Source of the DNA: Actinoplanes sp. M2I2
GTDB lineage: Bacteria; Actinomycetota; Actinomycetes; Mycobacteriales; Micromonosporaceae
Reading direction: 5' to 3'
DNA length: 64,000 nt
NCBI RefSeq assembly: GCF_023544445.1
Contig: NZ_JALPVJ010000030.1
Coordinates: 1 to 64,000, forward strand
Below, piece after piece: positions 7,744 through 16,248 of the stretch (the stretch's first letter is position 1; each line of letters starts with the position of its first letter). The notes beneath the pieces were generated by a model, which was given only the letters and a program-made list of their open reading frames with translations, made no database searches and was not told the DNA's origin. Both the position numbers and the translations under genes were made by a program.

Positions 7744-8853
7744 TCAGCGCCGCTGCTGGGGGGCCTTCACGCGCTGGAGGCCCCGTTTCACCTTGCCGGC
7801 GGCCCGGCGGCGCAGGCGTTCGATCGAGCTGAGCCGCGGCTCGGGCACGAGGCCGTGCAACTGCTCGGCGTGCGTGATCATGCCGATGATCGTCTCGATG
7901 GCGGTGTCGAGAAGCTGATCCTGGCGCACCTGGGCGGGTGAGGGCTGCGGCGCCGGATCGACCGGGCGCAGCTCGGCCAGGTCGCCGACCACCTCGCAGG
8001 GATAGTCGTCCAGGTCCTTGATCTGCTGTTCGGCCAGGTCGAGCACCCACTCGGCGCGCTCCGGGCCGACGCCGAACCGCAGGTCGTTCGTCCGGTTCTT
8101 GAGCACCGCGTCGACCAGGTGACGCTGCACGGCCCGCTGGTAGGGCGCGCGGTGCGGATAGCGGTCGCCCAGCGCCTTGTTGACCCGGCGCAGCACCTCG
8201 ACCTCGGCCGCGCCCAGCGAGGTGTTGACGCCACCCACCACGTCGAGGTCGCAGACGCCGTCGGGGATGCCGATCACCTCGGCGAAACGCCGCCACAGCG
8301 TGTCCCGGGGAGCGCCCGCCCCGGGCACCGTGATCAGGTGGCGGTGGCCGGCCGGCACCAGGTCGCCCCAGCGGCGCAGCATCCGGTTGGCCGTGTAGTG
8401 CTCCCAGAAGTCCTCGAACCGGCCCCGCTCGACCGCGCCGATGAAGTCCTCGAAGCTCCAGACACTGCGCGACCGGATGCTCTGCTGCCACATCGACGGG
8501 AACGTCCGCCACAGATCGCGGGCTGCCACCAGGATGTGCACCTCGGCCGGCTGCAGGCTGCGCACTGCCCGAGCCGCCTGGGCGCTGGTGGCCGCGCCCA
8601 GCCCTTCGTTGGTGATCACCACGTCGCCCGGCCACGCCGCGGCCTTCGCGGCCAGCCGGTCCCACGACCAGGCCGGCGTCGCGTGCCAGTTGAGCTCGCG
8701 CAGGTCGGCCATGGCCTCGTCGTGGGCCGAGAACTTGCCGGGCAGCAGGATGCCGGCCTGGGAAAGGGCTTCGACGTTGCCCCAGAGCACATTCTGCACA
8801 TAGGTGCTGCCCGTCTTGGGCGCGCCGATATGAACAAACACGCGTCGTGCCAT
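7744..8853 (-). CDS. Sulfotransferase-like protein
   Basis: The 369-residue protein begins with HIGAPKTGSTYVQ, which matches the 5'-phosphosulfate loop (PKTGST) of PAPS-dependent sulfotransferases. A second cofactor segment is likely around VAARDLWRTFPS. The C-terminal quarter is basic and low in complexity. A role in sulfating a cell-surface glycan or lipid is possible. The ATG at 8853 has GAGGGGG 5 nt upstream. The 224-bp upstream gap to endonuclease V is relatively AT-rich and holds the palindromes TTCGCGAA (8895-8902) and CAATGCATTG (8919-8928), so the gene probably has its own promoter. Confidence 0.7.
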   Translation of the reverse strand: MARRVFVHIGAPKTGSTYVQNVLWGNVEALSQAGILLPGKFSAHDEAMADLRELNWHATPAWSWDRLAAKAAAWPGDVVITNEGLGAATSAQAARAVRSLQPAEVHILVAARDLWRTFPSMWQQSIRSRSVWSFEDFIGAVERGRFEDFWEHYTANRMLRRWGDLVPAGHRHLITVPGAGAPRDTLWRRFAEVIGIPDGVCDLDVVGGVNTSLGAAEVEVLRRVNKALGDRYPHRAPYQRAVQRHLVDAVLKNRTNDLRFGVGPERAEWVLDLAEQQIKDLDDYPCEVVGDLAELRPVDPAPQPSPAQVRQDQLLDTAIETIIGMITHAEQLHGLVPEPRLSSIERLRRRAAGKVKRGLQRVKAPQQRR

Positions 8854-9077
8854 GCCGCCCCCTCAGCGCGGTGGTTTCCGTCAGCACAACGTGTTTCGCG
8901 AACCCGGGTGGCGGCTTTCAATGCATTGTGTACGAGCTGTGACCTTGTGTCCGAGGATCATCGAACGACCGGCGCCGATCACAGCATCGCCGCAGGCAGG
9001 AGCGGCCGAGCCGACCGATCCCGAGCCGCGGTGCGGCCATTCCGCGACCATTCACCCGGTCGGGTGGCGGAGCAGGA

Positions 9078-9746
9078 TCACCCGGAACGGAGAACGCTCC
9101 GGGAAAGGATGTCGGCCTGGCGGGTCGGTTCGGGGATGCGATAGCGACCGCTGAGCCGGACGGTCAGCTCGGCGCAGTCGGCCAGGCCGATGCGGTGGCC
9201 GGCCGAGACGAAGACCGGCTTCACCCCGGACTGCGTGCGCACGACGCGGCCGACGACCTCGCCGTTGTCGACCAGCTCGGACGACTCGCCGCGTCCGGGG
9301 CCGGGGTCGGCGGCGGCGCCGATGAAGGCGGTCTTGGCGACGCCGAAGGACGGCAGGTCGAGCAGCACGCCGAGGTGGCTGGCCAGACCGAGGCGCCGCG
9401 GGTGGGCCAGGCCGTAGCCGTCGCAGAGGAGCAGGGCGGGCGGCGCGGACAGGCGCTCCAGGGCGGCCAGCAGCAGCGGCACCTCGCGAAAGGCCAGCAG
9501 ACCGGGCACGTACGGGAAGGTGGCCTCGCCCTCGACGGTCACGGCCTCCTCGACGGCCAGCGTGGCCACGTCGACGACCACGGCCGCGGCGACCGCCCGG
9601 GACGAGCCCACCGCGTACGTGACGTCGAGCCCGACCACCGTGCGGGGCAGCGCGATCGGCGCCGACGGGAGGACCAGACGCTCACGCAGCTCGTCCTGGA
9701 TCAGTTCGGCCTCGGCGGCGTCGGCGGGCTGGCGGAAGGACGGCAC
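9078..9746 (-). CDS. nfi: Endonuclease V (deoxyinosine 3' endonuclease)
   Basis: The 222-residue protein has the complete endonuclease V core: the metal-binding Asp in VVGLDVTYA, the PYVPG wedge followed by FRE, the LLCDGYG segment with the second Asp, and the Lys in GVAKTAFIG. The enzyme nicks DNA at the second phosphodiester 3' of deaminated bases such as inosine. Length is typical. The GTG start at 9746 lies 6 nt after a TACCGT -10, so it is probably leaderless. Confidence 0.92.
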   Translation of the reverse strand: MPSFRQPADAAEAELIQDELRERLVLPSAPIALPRTVVGLDVTYAVGSSRAVAAAVVVDVATLAVEEAVTVEGEATFPYVPGLLAFREVPLLLAALERLSAPPALLLCDGYGLAHPRRLGLASHLGVLLDLPSFGVAKTAFIGAAADPGPGRGESSELVDNGEVVGRVVRTQSGVKPVFVSAGHRIGLADCAELTVRLSGRYRIPEPTRQADILSRSVLRSG

Positions 9747-9752
9747 TCCCGC

Positions 9753-9758
9753 ACGGTA
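9753..9758 (-). promoter_or_regulatory. -10 element of a leaderless promoter (endonuclease V)
   Basis: On the minus strand TACCGT ends 6 nt before the GTG start at 9746. No Shine-Dalgarno sequence is needed or evident beyond GGGA. Confidence 0.55.
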
Positions 9759-9770
9759 CGGGACGACGAA

Positions 9771-9810
9771 GCGGCCCGGTGGCGGCGAGTCGTCGCTGCC
9801 ACCGGGCCGC
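9771..9810 (-). terminator. GC-rich hairpin ending the beta-galactosidase operon
   Basis: A perfect 13-bp inverted repeat (GCGGCCCGGTGGC, 9771-9783, and 9798-9810) with a 14-nt loop lies 20 nt past the stop of the GH42 gene. There is no clear U-tract, as is common in high-GC actinomycetes. Confidence 0.7.
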
Positions 9811-9830
9811 CTTGTGCGCCTGGCTGGGAC

Positions 9831-11807
9831 TCAGGCGCGGAGCACCGCCACTCCCCTGGCGGTGAGAGTGCGGTCGGCGCCGCCGAGGGCGGTGATGTCA
9901 ACCGGTTCCTCGGTGCGGTTGATGACGAACCGGGTCGTGCCGCGGAGGGTCAGCTCGACCTGGCCCCGCAGCTCGGCGGGCAGCTCGCTGGTCACGCCGG
10001 CCTGCGACAGCAGCTCGCCCAGCACCGGCGCGAGTCCGGCCGGGCCGAGGCGGGTCGAGACGTACGAGGCCGAGCCGTCGCCCACCGCGCGGCGGGTGAT
10101 GGCCGGGCGGCCGGCCTGGTCGCCGGTCTTGTACGAGGCCAGCACCACCGTGTCCGGCCCGGTCACGTCGATCCGGTCGGTCCACAGCGTGCCGGTCAGG
10201 CCGTTGTCGAGCTCGGCGGTGTCGCCCTCGAGCAGCGGCCCGAACTCGGCGACGCGCAGGCCGAGCAGCTCCCGCAGGCTGCCGGGGTAGCCGCCCAGCC
10301 ACACGTGGTCGTTCTCGTCGACGATCCCGGAGAAGTACGTGGTCACCAGGTGCCCGCCGGCCTCGACGTACGCGGTGAGACGCGCGGCCAGCGGCGCCGG
10401 GACCACGTGCAGGATCGGGGCCACCACGACGTCGTACCCGTCGAGCGGGGCCCCGGCCGGGATGACGTCGGCCCGGACGCCCAGGTCGAGGAACGCCGTG
10501 TACCAGTCCAGGGCCTCCTGGCGGTAGCGCAGCTTCCCGGTCGGGTGCGAGTCCTGCTCGACCGCCCACCACGACGTCCAGTCGAAGAGGATGGCCGCCT
10601 TCGCAGGCGTGCGCGGCGAGCCGGCCACGTCCGCGAGCGAGCGCAGGGCCGAGCCGAGCGAGACGACGTCCCGGAACAGCTCGGAGTCCGTGCCGGCGTG
10701 CGGGTACATGGCCGAGTGGTACTTCTCGGCGCCCGCGCGGGACTGCCGCCACTGGAAGAAGCAGACCGCGTCGGCGCCGTGGGCGACGTGGGTGAGCGAG
10801 TCGCGGGCCAGCTCGCCCGGCTTCTTGGCCAGGTTGATCGGCTGCCAGTTGACCGCCGAGGTGGAGTGCTCCATCAGGAACCACGGCCGGCCGCCGGCCA
10901 GGTTGCCGGTGAGGTTGGCCGAGAACGACAGCTCGTCGAGCGTCTGCTCACCGGGCAGGCGGTAGTGGTCGTTGGCGATGAAGTCGACCTCGGCCGCCCA
11001 GTCGGCGTAGTCCATGCCCTTGGTCTCGCCCATGACCATGAAGTTCGTGGTCACCGGCACGTCCGGCGTGATCTCGCGCAGCAGGTCCCGCTCGGCCCGC
11101 AGGTAGTCCTTGAGCGCGTCGGACGAGAAACGCTTGAAGTCGAGCTGCTGCGTCGGGTTGGGGTGCGTGGCCGCCTGCCGCGGCGGCAGGATCTCCTCGA
11201 AGTCCGAATACCACTGCGACCAGAAGGCCGCGCCCCACGCCTCGTTCAGCTCGTCGATCGACGCGTAGCGCCGGCGGAGCCAGACCCGGAACGCGGCCGC
11301 GGCGTCGTCCGAGTAGTCGTACACGTTGTGGCAGCCCAGCTCGTTGCTGACGTGCCAGGCGACGACGGCCGGGTGGTCGCCGTACCGGGTGGCGATCTCG
11401 CGGACCAGGCGCAGCGCGTACGTGCGGAAGATCGGCGAGGTCGGCCGCCAGTGCTGGCGGCCGCCCGGCCAGATCGTGTTGCCGTGCTGGTCGACCGGGA
11501 GGATCTCGGGGTGCCGGGTGGTCAGCCACGGCGGCGGCGAGGCCGTCGCCGTGGCCAGATCGACCGCGATCCCGTTGGCGTGCAACAGATCGATCGCCTC
11601 GTCGAGCCACCCGAAGTCGTACACGCCCTCGGATCTCTCGAGTCGCGCCCACGAGAAGATGCCGAGCGAGACGATCGTGACGCCGGCCTCGCGCATGGCG
11701 CGCACGTCCTCGTCCCACACCTCGCGGGGCCACTGCTCGGGGTTGTAGTCGGCGCCGTACTCGAGACGGGGGTCTCCGGCCCGGCGCAACCAACGGGGGT
11801 TCTGCAC
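9831..11807 (-). CDS. Beta-galactosidase, family GH42
   Basis: The 658-residue protein shows the full GH42 architecture. An A domain TIM barrel starts at YGADYNPEQW, a glutamine amidotransferase-like B domain follows about residue 390, and a C-terminal beta domain comes last. The acid/base is E156 in NELGCH and the nucleophile E313 in FLMEHS. No signal peptide is present, so the enzyme acts in the cytoplasm on imported beta-galactosides, possibly galactan-derived oligosaccharides. It is the last gene of the four-gene operon controlled by the LacI-type regulator, 18 bp after the binding-protein gene. Confidence 0.92.
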   Translation of the reverse strand: MQNPRWLRRAGDPRLEYGADYNPEQWPREVWDEDVRAMREAGVTIVSLGIFSWARLERSEGVYDFGWLDEAIDLLHANGIAVDLATATASPPPWLTTRHPEILPVDQHGNTIWPGGRQHWRPTSPIFRTYALRLVREIATRYGDHPAVVAWHVSNELGCHNVYDYSDDAAAAFRVWLRRRYASIDELNEAWGAAFWSQWYSDFEEILPPRQAATHPNPTQQLDFKRFSSDALKDYLRAERDLLREITPDVPVTTNFMVMGETKGMDYADWAAEVDFIANDHYRLPGEQTLDELSFSANLTGNLAGGRPWFLMEHSTSAVNWQPINLAKKPGELARDSLTHVAHGADAVCFFQWRQSRAGAEKYHSAMYPHAGTDSELFRDVVSLGSALRSLADVAGSPRTPAKAAILFDWTSWWAVEQDSHPTGKLRYRQEALDWYTAFLDLGVRADVIPAGAPLDGYDVVVAPILHVVPAPLAARLTAYVEAGGHLVTTYFSGIVDENDHVWLGGYPGSLRELLGLRVAEFGPLLEGDTAELDNGLTGTLWTDRIDVTGPDTVVLASYKTGDQAGRPAITRRAVGDGSASYVSTRLGPAGLAPVLGELLSQAGVTSELPAELRGQVELTLRGTTRFVINRTEEPVDITALGGADRTLTARGVAVLRA

Positions 11808-11825
11808 AAAATCTCCCAGGGAGGA

Positions 11826-13166
11826 TTACTTGACGGTGAAGCCCTGCTCGTTGCCGTACTTGGTGGACTGGTCCTGCCAGGCCTTCAGACCGTCGGTGAG
11901 CGTGGTGTCCGAGACGTACGCCTTACCCACGGTGTCGTTGAAGACGCTGTTCGCGTAGACCTGGAAGGGCAGGTACGACCAGCCGGTGACGACGTTCTGG
12001 GCCGACTTGGCGAAGATCTCGTTGGCCTTCTGACCGCCGAAGTACTTGAACTCGGTGCCCAGCCACTCGGGGTCGGCCAGGGTCTTGCTGGTGGCCGGGA
12101 ACGCGCCGCCGTCGACGCGGATCTGCACGCCGTCACCGTCGTTGGCGTACTTCAGGAACCCGTACGCGAGCTCCTTGTTGGCGCCCTTGTCCATGATCGC
12201 CAGCGAGCTGCCGCCGTTCTCCGCGCTGGCGTTGCTGCCGGCGGTCCACTGCGGGAGCTCGGCCGCACGCCACTTGCCCGAGCCGCCGGGGGCGCTGGAG
12301 ACGAAGTTGGCCGGCATCCAGGCGCCGGTGGCCAGCGAGGCGATCGAGCCGTTGCCGATGCCCTGGAACCACTGGTCGCTCCACGAGCTGATCGGCGCGA
12401 GCAGCTTCTCGCTGATCAACGTCTGCCACACCTTCACGAACTCCTGCGAGCCCGGGTCGTTGAAGTTGATCGTGACGTTGGTGCCGTCGACCTGGTACGG
12501 CTTGCCCCCGGCCTGCCAGATCATGCTGGTGGTGAAGCCCGCGTCGCCGGTGTCGTTGGTGATGTACGCCTTCGGGTCGGCCTTGTGCAGCTTGCGCGCG
12601 GCGTCCAGGTACTCCGTCCAGGTCTTGGGGACCTCGATCTTGTACTTGTCGAAGACTTCCTTGTTGTAGTAGAGCGCCATCGGGCCCGAGTCCATCGGGA
12701 GGCCGTAGACGCCGCCACCGGAGTTGACCGAGTTCCACGGGCCGGGGTTGAAGTCGGCCTTGAGGCTCTCGGCGCCGTACGTGCCGAGGTTGGTCAGCGC
12801 CTTGCCGATGGCGAACTGCGGCAGCGCGTAGTACTCGATCTGCCCGACGTCCGGCACACCCTTGCCGGCCGCGATCGCGTTCTGCAGGGCGGTGTACTGC
12901 TTGTCGCCGGTGCCGGCGTTGACCAGGTCGACCTTGACGTTCGGGTACTTCTCCTGGAATTTGGTGACGACGTCCTTGAGCGTGGGCTCCCAGGCCCACA
13001 CCGTCAGCGTGCCGCCCTTCTCGAGCGCGGCCTGCACCTGGGCGTCGGTGACCGTGGCGCCGCCGGACGAGCCGGCGGACGACGAGTCGTCGTCCCCGCC
13101 ACCGCACGCGGCGAGGGCCAGGACAGCGGCCGAAGCGACGGCCGCCACCTTGAGGAATCGGGACAT
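11826..13166 (-). CDS. Sugar-binding lipoprotein of the beta-galactoside ABC transporter
   Basis: The 446-residue precursor has a lipoprotein signal with lipobox LAAC near residue 21, followed by a Gly/Asp/Ser linker. The mature part is a cluster B (MalE-type) solute-binding protein. It should capture an oligosaccharide outside the membrane and deliver it to the two permeases encoded just upstream. It lies 22 bp after the second permease gene and 18 bp before the GH42 gene, which points to a beta-galactoside ligand. No ATPase gene is in the operon, so a shared MsiK-like ATPase is likely. Confidence 0.9.
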   Translation of the reverse strand: MSRFLKVAAVASAAVLALAACGGGDDDSSSAGSSGGATVTDAQVQAALEKGGTLTVWAWEPTLKDVVTKFQEKYPNVKVDLVNAGTGDKQYTALQNAIAAGKGVPDVGQIEYYALPQFAIGKALTNLGTYGAESLKADFNPGPWNSVNSGGGVYGLPMDSGPMALYYNKEVFDKYKIEVPKTWTEYLDAARKLHKADPKAYITNDTGDAGFTTSMIWQAGGKPYQVDGTNVTINFNDPGSQEFVKVWQTLISEKLLAPISSWSDQWFQGIGNGSIASLATGAWMPANFVSSAPGGSGKWRAAELPQWTAGSNASAENGGSSLAIMDKGANKELAYGFLKYANDGDGVQIRVDGGAFPATSKTLADPEWLGTEFKYFGGQKANEIFAKSAQNVVTGWSYLPFQVYANSVFNDTVGKAYVSDTTLTDGLKAWQDQSTKYGNEQGFTVK

Positions 13167-13188
13167 CTCTGCGGGTCCTTTCGGAGGG

Positions 13189-14103
13189 TTATTCCTTGAC
13201 GGCGCCGGCGGCCAGGCCGGACTGCCAGTAGCGCTGCAGCAGCAGGAACGCGCCGAGCAGCAGGACGATCGTGACCAGGGAGCCGGTGATGACGAGGTTG
13301 AAGACGGCCTCGCCGCCGGCCGTGGCGGCCTGCGCGTTCCAGGCGTTGAGCCCGACGGTCAGCGGGTACCAGTCGGGGTCCTTCAGCATGATCAGCGGCA
13401 GGAAGTAGTTGTTCATGGTCGCGACCATGGTGAACAGCAGCGTCGTGACGATGCCGGGCGCGAGCAGCGGGACACTGAGCCGGAAGAACGTCCGGAACTC
13501 GCTCGCACCGTCGACCCGGGCCGCCTCGAGCATCTCGGTCGGGATCGCCTGCGCCGCGAAGGTCCACATCAGGTACAGGCCGAAGGGCGAGATCAGCGAC
13601 GGGATGATCACGGCCCACGGGGTGTTGGTCAGGCCCATCTTGCTGAACATGAGGAAGGTCGGGACGGCGAGGGCGGTCGGCGGGACGGCCACCGCACCGA
13701 TGACGATCGCGAAGACCGCCTTCTTGCCGACGAAGTCGAACTTGGCCAGGCCGTAGCCGGCCAGCACGGCCAGGAAGGTGGCTCCGCCGGCGCCGGCCAC
13801 CACGTACAGCAGGGTGTTGCCCAGCCAGCGGGTGAAGATCCCGTCGTCGTACGTGAAGGTGTCGGCGATGTTGCTGAACAGGGCGAACGGGCCGTCGTCG
13901 AACCACAGCCCGAACGAGCTGAACAGGCCGTCCTGGGTCTTGGTCGAGTTGATCAGCAACCAGGCCAGCGGGACCAGCGCGTAGAGCGCCATCAGCGAGG
14001 TGAGCACGGTCAGCGTGATGCTGCCCTTACGGCGCTTCTTCGACGACAGCGTGACCGGGGGCCGTCCCTTGGCCACGGTGGGCTCGACGGTCGTGGTGGT
14101 CAT
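13189..14103 (-). CDS. Sugar ABC permease, MalG type
   Basis: The 304-residue protein has six predicted membrane helices, the first at TLTVLTSLMALYALVPLAWL. The cytoplasmic EAA loop (EAARVDGASEFRTFF) that docks the ATPase lies about two-thirds along. The ATG at 14103 overlaps the stop of the preceding permease (ATGA), so the two are translationally coupled. A longer open frame upstream is a shadow of that gene. Confidence 0.92.
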   Translation of the reverse strand: MTTTTVEPTVAKGRPPVTLSSKKRRKGSITLTVLTSLMALYALVPLAWLLINSTKTQDGLFSSFGLWFDDGPFALFSNIADTFTYDDGIFTRWLGNTLLYVVAGAGGATFLAVLAGYGLAKFDFVGKKAVFAIVIGAVAVPPTALAVPTFLMFSKMGLTNTPWAVIIPSLISPFGLYLMWTFAAQAIPTEMLEAARVDGASEFRTFFRLSVPLLAPGIVTTLLFTMVATMNNYFLPLIMLKDPDWYPLTVGLNAWNAQAATAGGEAVFNLVITGSLVTIVLLLGAFLLLQRYWQSGLAAGAVKE

Positions 14104-15020
14104 CCGAGCTCCTTCGTCCCGCGCAGCTGCACCACGTAGGCGACGATCATGGTGATGACGGCCATGACGACGGCCACGGCCGCGGAGTAGTTGAACTGCT
14201 GGCCCGAGAAGGTCAGCGAATAGGCGTAGAAGTTCGGCGTGAAGTACGTGGTGATCGCGTTCGGGGCCAGGTTGCGCAGGATCGCCGGCTCGTTGAACAG
14301 CTGGAAGCTGCCGATGATCGAGAAGATCGTGGCGATGACGAGCGCGCCGCGGATGGCCGGCAGCTTGATCGACCGGATGATCCGGAACTGCCCGGCGCCG
14401 TCGATCGCGGCCGACTCGTAGAGCGACTTGGGCACGACCTGCAGCGCCGAATAGAAGATCAGCATGTTGTAGCCGATGAACTCCCAGGTCACGATGTTGC
14501 CGATCGAGGCCAGAATGAGGCTCGGCTTGAGCGGGTCGGGCAGGCTCCAGCCGAGCGAGTCGTTGAGGTTGCCGACCAGGCCGAACTGCGAGCCGTAGAT
14601 GAAGCCCCACATCAGCGCGGCCACGACGGCCGGCACCGCGTACGGGAGGAAGATCGTCACCCGGAAGAAGCTCTTGCCGTAGAGGCGGCCGCTGTCCAGC
14701 GCGAGCGCCACCAGCAGCGCCAGGAACAGCATGATCGGCACCTGGACGACCAGGAAGAGCCCGACCCGGCCGACCGCCGACCAGAACTGCGAGTCCTCGA
14801 GCGCCTGCCGGTAGTTGTCCAGCCCGACGAACGCGTTGCCGCCGATGAGCCGGTTGCGGTAGAGGCTCAGGTAGATCGAGTACGCGATCGGCGCGAGGAA
14901 GACCAGCGCGAACACGATCATGAACGGGCCGACGAACTGCCAGGCCCGGTACGAGCGGCGTTTGCGGCGCACGCCGCCGGGCGACACGGCGGGCGGCGCC
15001 GCCAGCTGTGGTACTGCCAT
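14100..15020 (-). CDS. Sugar ABC permease, MalF type
   Basis: This 306-residue membrane protein has a short basic cytoplasmic N-terminus (RRKRRSYR) and six predicted helices. The EAA loop reads ESAAIDGAGQFRII. It pairs with the MalG-type permease to form the channel. Two ATGs are possible, 15029 and 15020. I chose 15020 because GATGAGG lies just upstream, while the first ATG has only AGG directly against it. It is the first gene of the operon, downstream of operator 15053-15068. Confidence 0.9.
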   Translation of the reverse strand: MAVPQLAAPPAVSPGGVRRKRRSYRAWQFVGPFMIVFALVFLAPIAYSIYLSLYRNRLIGGNAFVGLDNYRQALEDSQFWSAVGRVGLFLVVQVPIMLFLALLVALALDSGRLYGKSFFRVTIFLPYAVPAVVAALMWGFIYGSQFGLVGNLNDSLGWSLPDPLKPSLILASIGNIVTWEFIGYNMLIFYSALQVVPKSLYESAAIDGAGQFRIIRSIKLPAIRGALVIATIFSIIGSFQLFNEPAILRNLAPNAITTYFTPNFYAYSLTFSGQQFNYSAAVAVVMAVITMIVAYVVQLRGTKELG

Positions 15021-15052
15021 CTGCCTCATCCTGTCTGGCCCGAACTCGCGTG

Positions 15053-15068
15053 ATGTTTACGCAAACAT
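15053..15068. promoter_or_regulatory. LacI-family operator O1
   Basis: ATGTTTACGCAAACAT is a 16-bp dyad with central CG and a single mismatched pair, the usual form of LacI/GalR sites. It covers the predicted -10 and transcription start of the operon promoter (15064-15092), so repressor binding would block initiation. Confidence 0.75.
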
Positions 15069-15092
15069 GACGCACACCGACGCGTTCGACAA
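15064..15092 (-). promoter_or_regulatory. Promoter of the beta-galactoside operon
   Basis: On the minus strand TTGTCG (15087-15092) is followed after 17 nt by CATGTT (15064-15069). The predicted start falls inside operator O1. A half-site ATGTTTCG at 15092-15099 abuts the -35. Confidence 0.5.
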
Positions 15093-15116
15093 TGTTTCGT
15101 TCAGTTCACGGCTGTG

Positions 15117-15132
15117 ATGTTTGCGTAAACAT
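15117..15132. promoter_or_regulatory. LacI-family operator O2
   Basis: ATGTTTGCGTAAACAT is the exact reverse complement of O1. Its centre lies 64 bp from that of O1, about six helical turns, so looping is possible. It overlaps the -35 region of the regulator gene, which suggests autoregulation. Confidence 0.75.
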
Positions 15133-15140
15133 GCGGGTGA

Positions 15141-15146
15141 TAGTTT
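15141..15146 (+). promoter_or_regulatory. -10 element of the leaderless regulator promoter
   Basis: TAGTTT ends 6 nt before the GTG at 15153. Confidence 0.6.
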
Positions 15147-15152
15147 CACCAC

Positions 15153-16217
15153 GTGCAGCGAACGTCAAGCAACCGTCGCCGCGGCGTCTCGATGGCCGAC
15201 GTGGCGCGTCTAGCTGGGGTCTCCTCCCAGACGGTCAGCCGGGTGTCGACCGGCCACCCCGGAGTCCTCGAGTCGACGCGCCGCGAAGTTCTGAACGCGA
15301 TGCAACAGCTTGGTTACCGACCCAATAGTGCCGCGCGCGCCTTGAAGCGAGGCGAGTTCCGCACTATTGGTGTCATTTTGTTCACACTCGCGACCACCGG
15401 CAACAGCCGGACGGTCGAGGCGATCGCCGCCCACGCCGCCCGCGAGGGCTACGCGATCACGCTCATCCCGGTGGCCGTGCCGACCCAGGACGAGGTGCTC
15501 GGCGCGTTCACCCGCCTCGGCGAGCTGGCCGTCGACGGCATCATCGTGATCATGGAGGTGCACCTGCTCGACGCGGCCGACCTGCGGCTGCCGCCGGGCG
15601 TACCGGTGGTCGTGGTCGACTCCGACGCCGGCGACCGCTACCCCGTCGTCGACACCGACCAGGCCGACGGCGCCCGCCAGGCCGTCCGCCACCTGCTCGA
15701 GCTCGGCCACCGGACGGTCTGGCACGTCACCGGCCCGGACGAATCGTTCTCCAGCGCCCGGCGGGCCCAGGCCTGGCGGGCGGTGCTCGACGAGGCCGGC
15801 CGCGCTGCTCCCCCGTGCGAGCACGGCGACTGGTCGGCCGGCTCCGGCTACCGCGCCGGACTGCGACTGGCCGGGCTCGCCGACTGCACCGCCATCTTCG
15901 TGGCCAACGACCAGATGGCCCTGGGCGTGCTGCGCGCCCTGCACGAGGCCGGCCGGCGGGTCCCCGAGGACGTCAGCGTGGTCGGCTTCGACGACATCCC
16001 CGACGCCGGTTCCTACATGCCACCCCTGACCACCGTCCGCCAGGACTGGGCCGAGGTGGGGCGGCGCTGCGTCCAGGGCCTGCTCGAACAGATCAACCGG
16101 CACACCGTGGAGCCCGGCACCGTCCTGGTCCCGACCACCCTGATCCCCCGGGCCAGCACAGCCCCGCCGGCCAGCACAGCCCCGCCGGCCGGCTCGGCCC
16201 CCGGCACGTCGTCGTAG
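15153..16217 (+). CDS. LacI-family repressor of the beta-galactoside operon
   Basis: The 354-residue protein has an N-terminal helix-turn-helix (MADVARLAGVSSQTVSR) and hinge, followed by a periplasmic-binding-protein-like effector domain ending near VPTTLIPR. It should repress the divergent transporter/GH42 operon and itself until a galactoside-derived inducer binds. The GTG at 15153 is chosen because of the leaderless -10; ATG 15192 would still keep the helix-turn-helix. The C-terminal tail is low complexity and encoded by an 18-bp tandem repeat. Confidence 0.9.
   Translation: MQRTSSNRRRGVSMADVARLAGVSSQTVSRVSTGHPGVLESTRREVLNAMQQLGYRPNSAARALKRGEFRTIGVILFTLATTGNSRTVEAIAAHAAREGYAITLIPVAVPTQDEVLGAFTRLGELAVDGIIVIMEVHLLDAADLRLPPGVPVVVVDSDAGDRYPVVDTDQADGARQAVRHLLELGHRTVWHVTGPDESFSSARRAQAWRAVLDEAGRAAPPCEHGDWSAGSGYRAGLRLAGLADCTAIFVANDQMALGVLRALHEAGRRVPEDVSVVGFDDIPDAGSYMPPLTTVRQDWAEVGRRCVQGLLEQINRHTVEPGTVLVPTTLIPRASTAPPASTAPPAGSAPGTSS
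16152..16187 (+). repeat. Two 18-bp tandem repeats at the regulator 3' end
   Basis: The unit GCCAGCACAGCCCCGCCG occurs twice in tandem (16152-16169 and 16170-16187) and encodes the repeated hexapeptide ASTAPP. A partial third copy follows. The repeat extends only the disordered tail. Confidence 0.85.
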
Positions 16218-16236
16218 CGTCGCGAGGGGCGGCTTG

Positions 16237-16242
16237 TAGCCT
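16237..16242 (+). promoter_or_regulatory. -10 element of a leaderless promoter (GIY-YIG gene)
   Basis: TAGCCT ends 6 nt before the ATG at 16249. Confidence 0.55.
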
Positions 16243-16248
16243 GCGGTG

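Noticed and set aside
8919..8928. CAATGCATTG palindrome upstream of the sulfotransferase-like gene
   Set aside because: A 10-bp palindrome in a relatively AT-rich gap is not rare, and no regulator gene or clear promoter supports it as an operator.
9195..13199. 1334-residue plus-strand open frame
   Set aside because: It is antisense to the GH42 and binding-protein genes, Arg/Gly/Val-rich and without domains, a typical high-GC shadow. The same applies to other long antisense frames such as 258-2333(-), 18100-19965(-) and 46860-48902(+).
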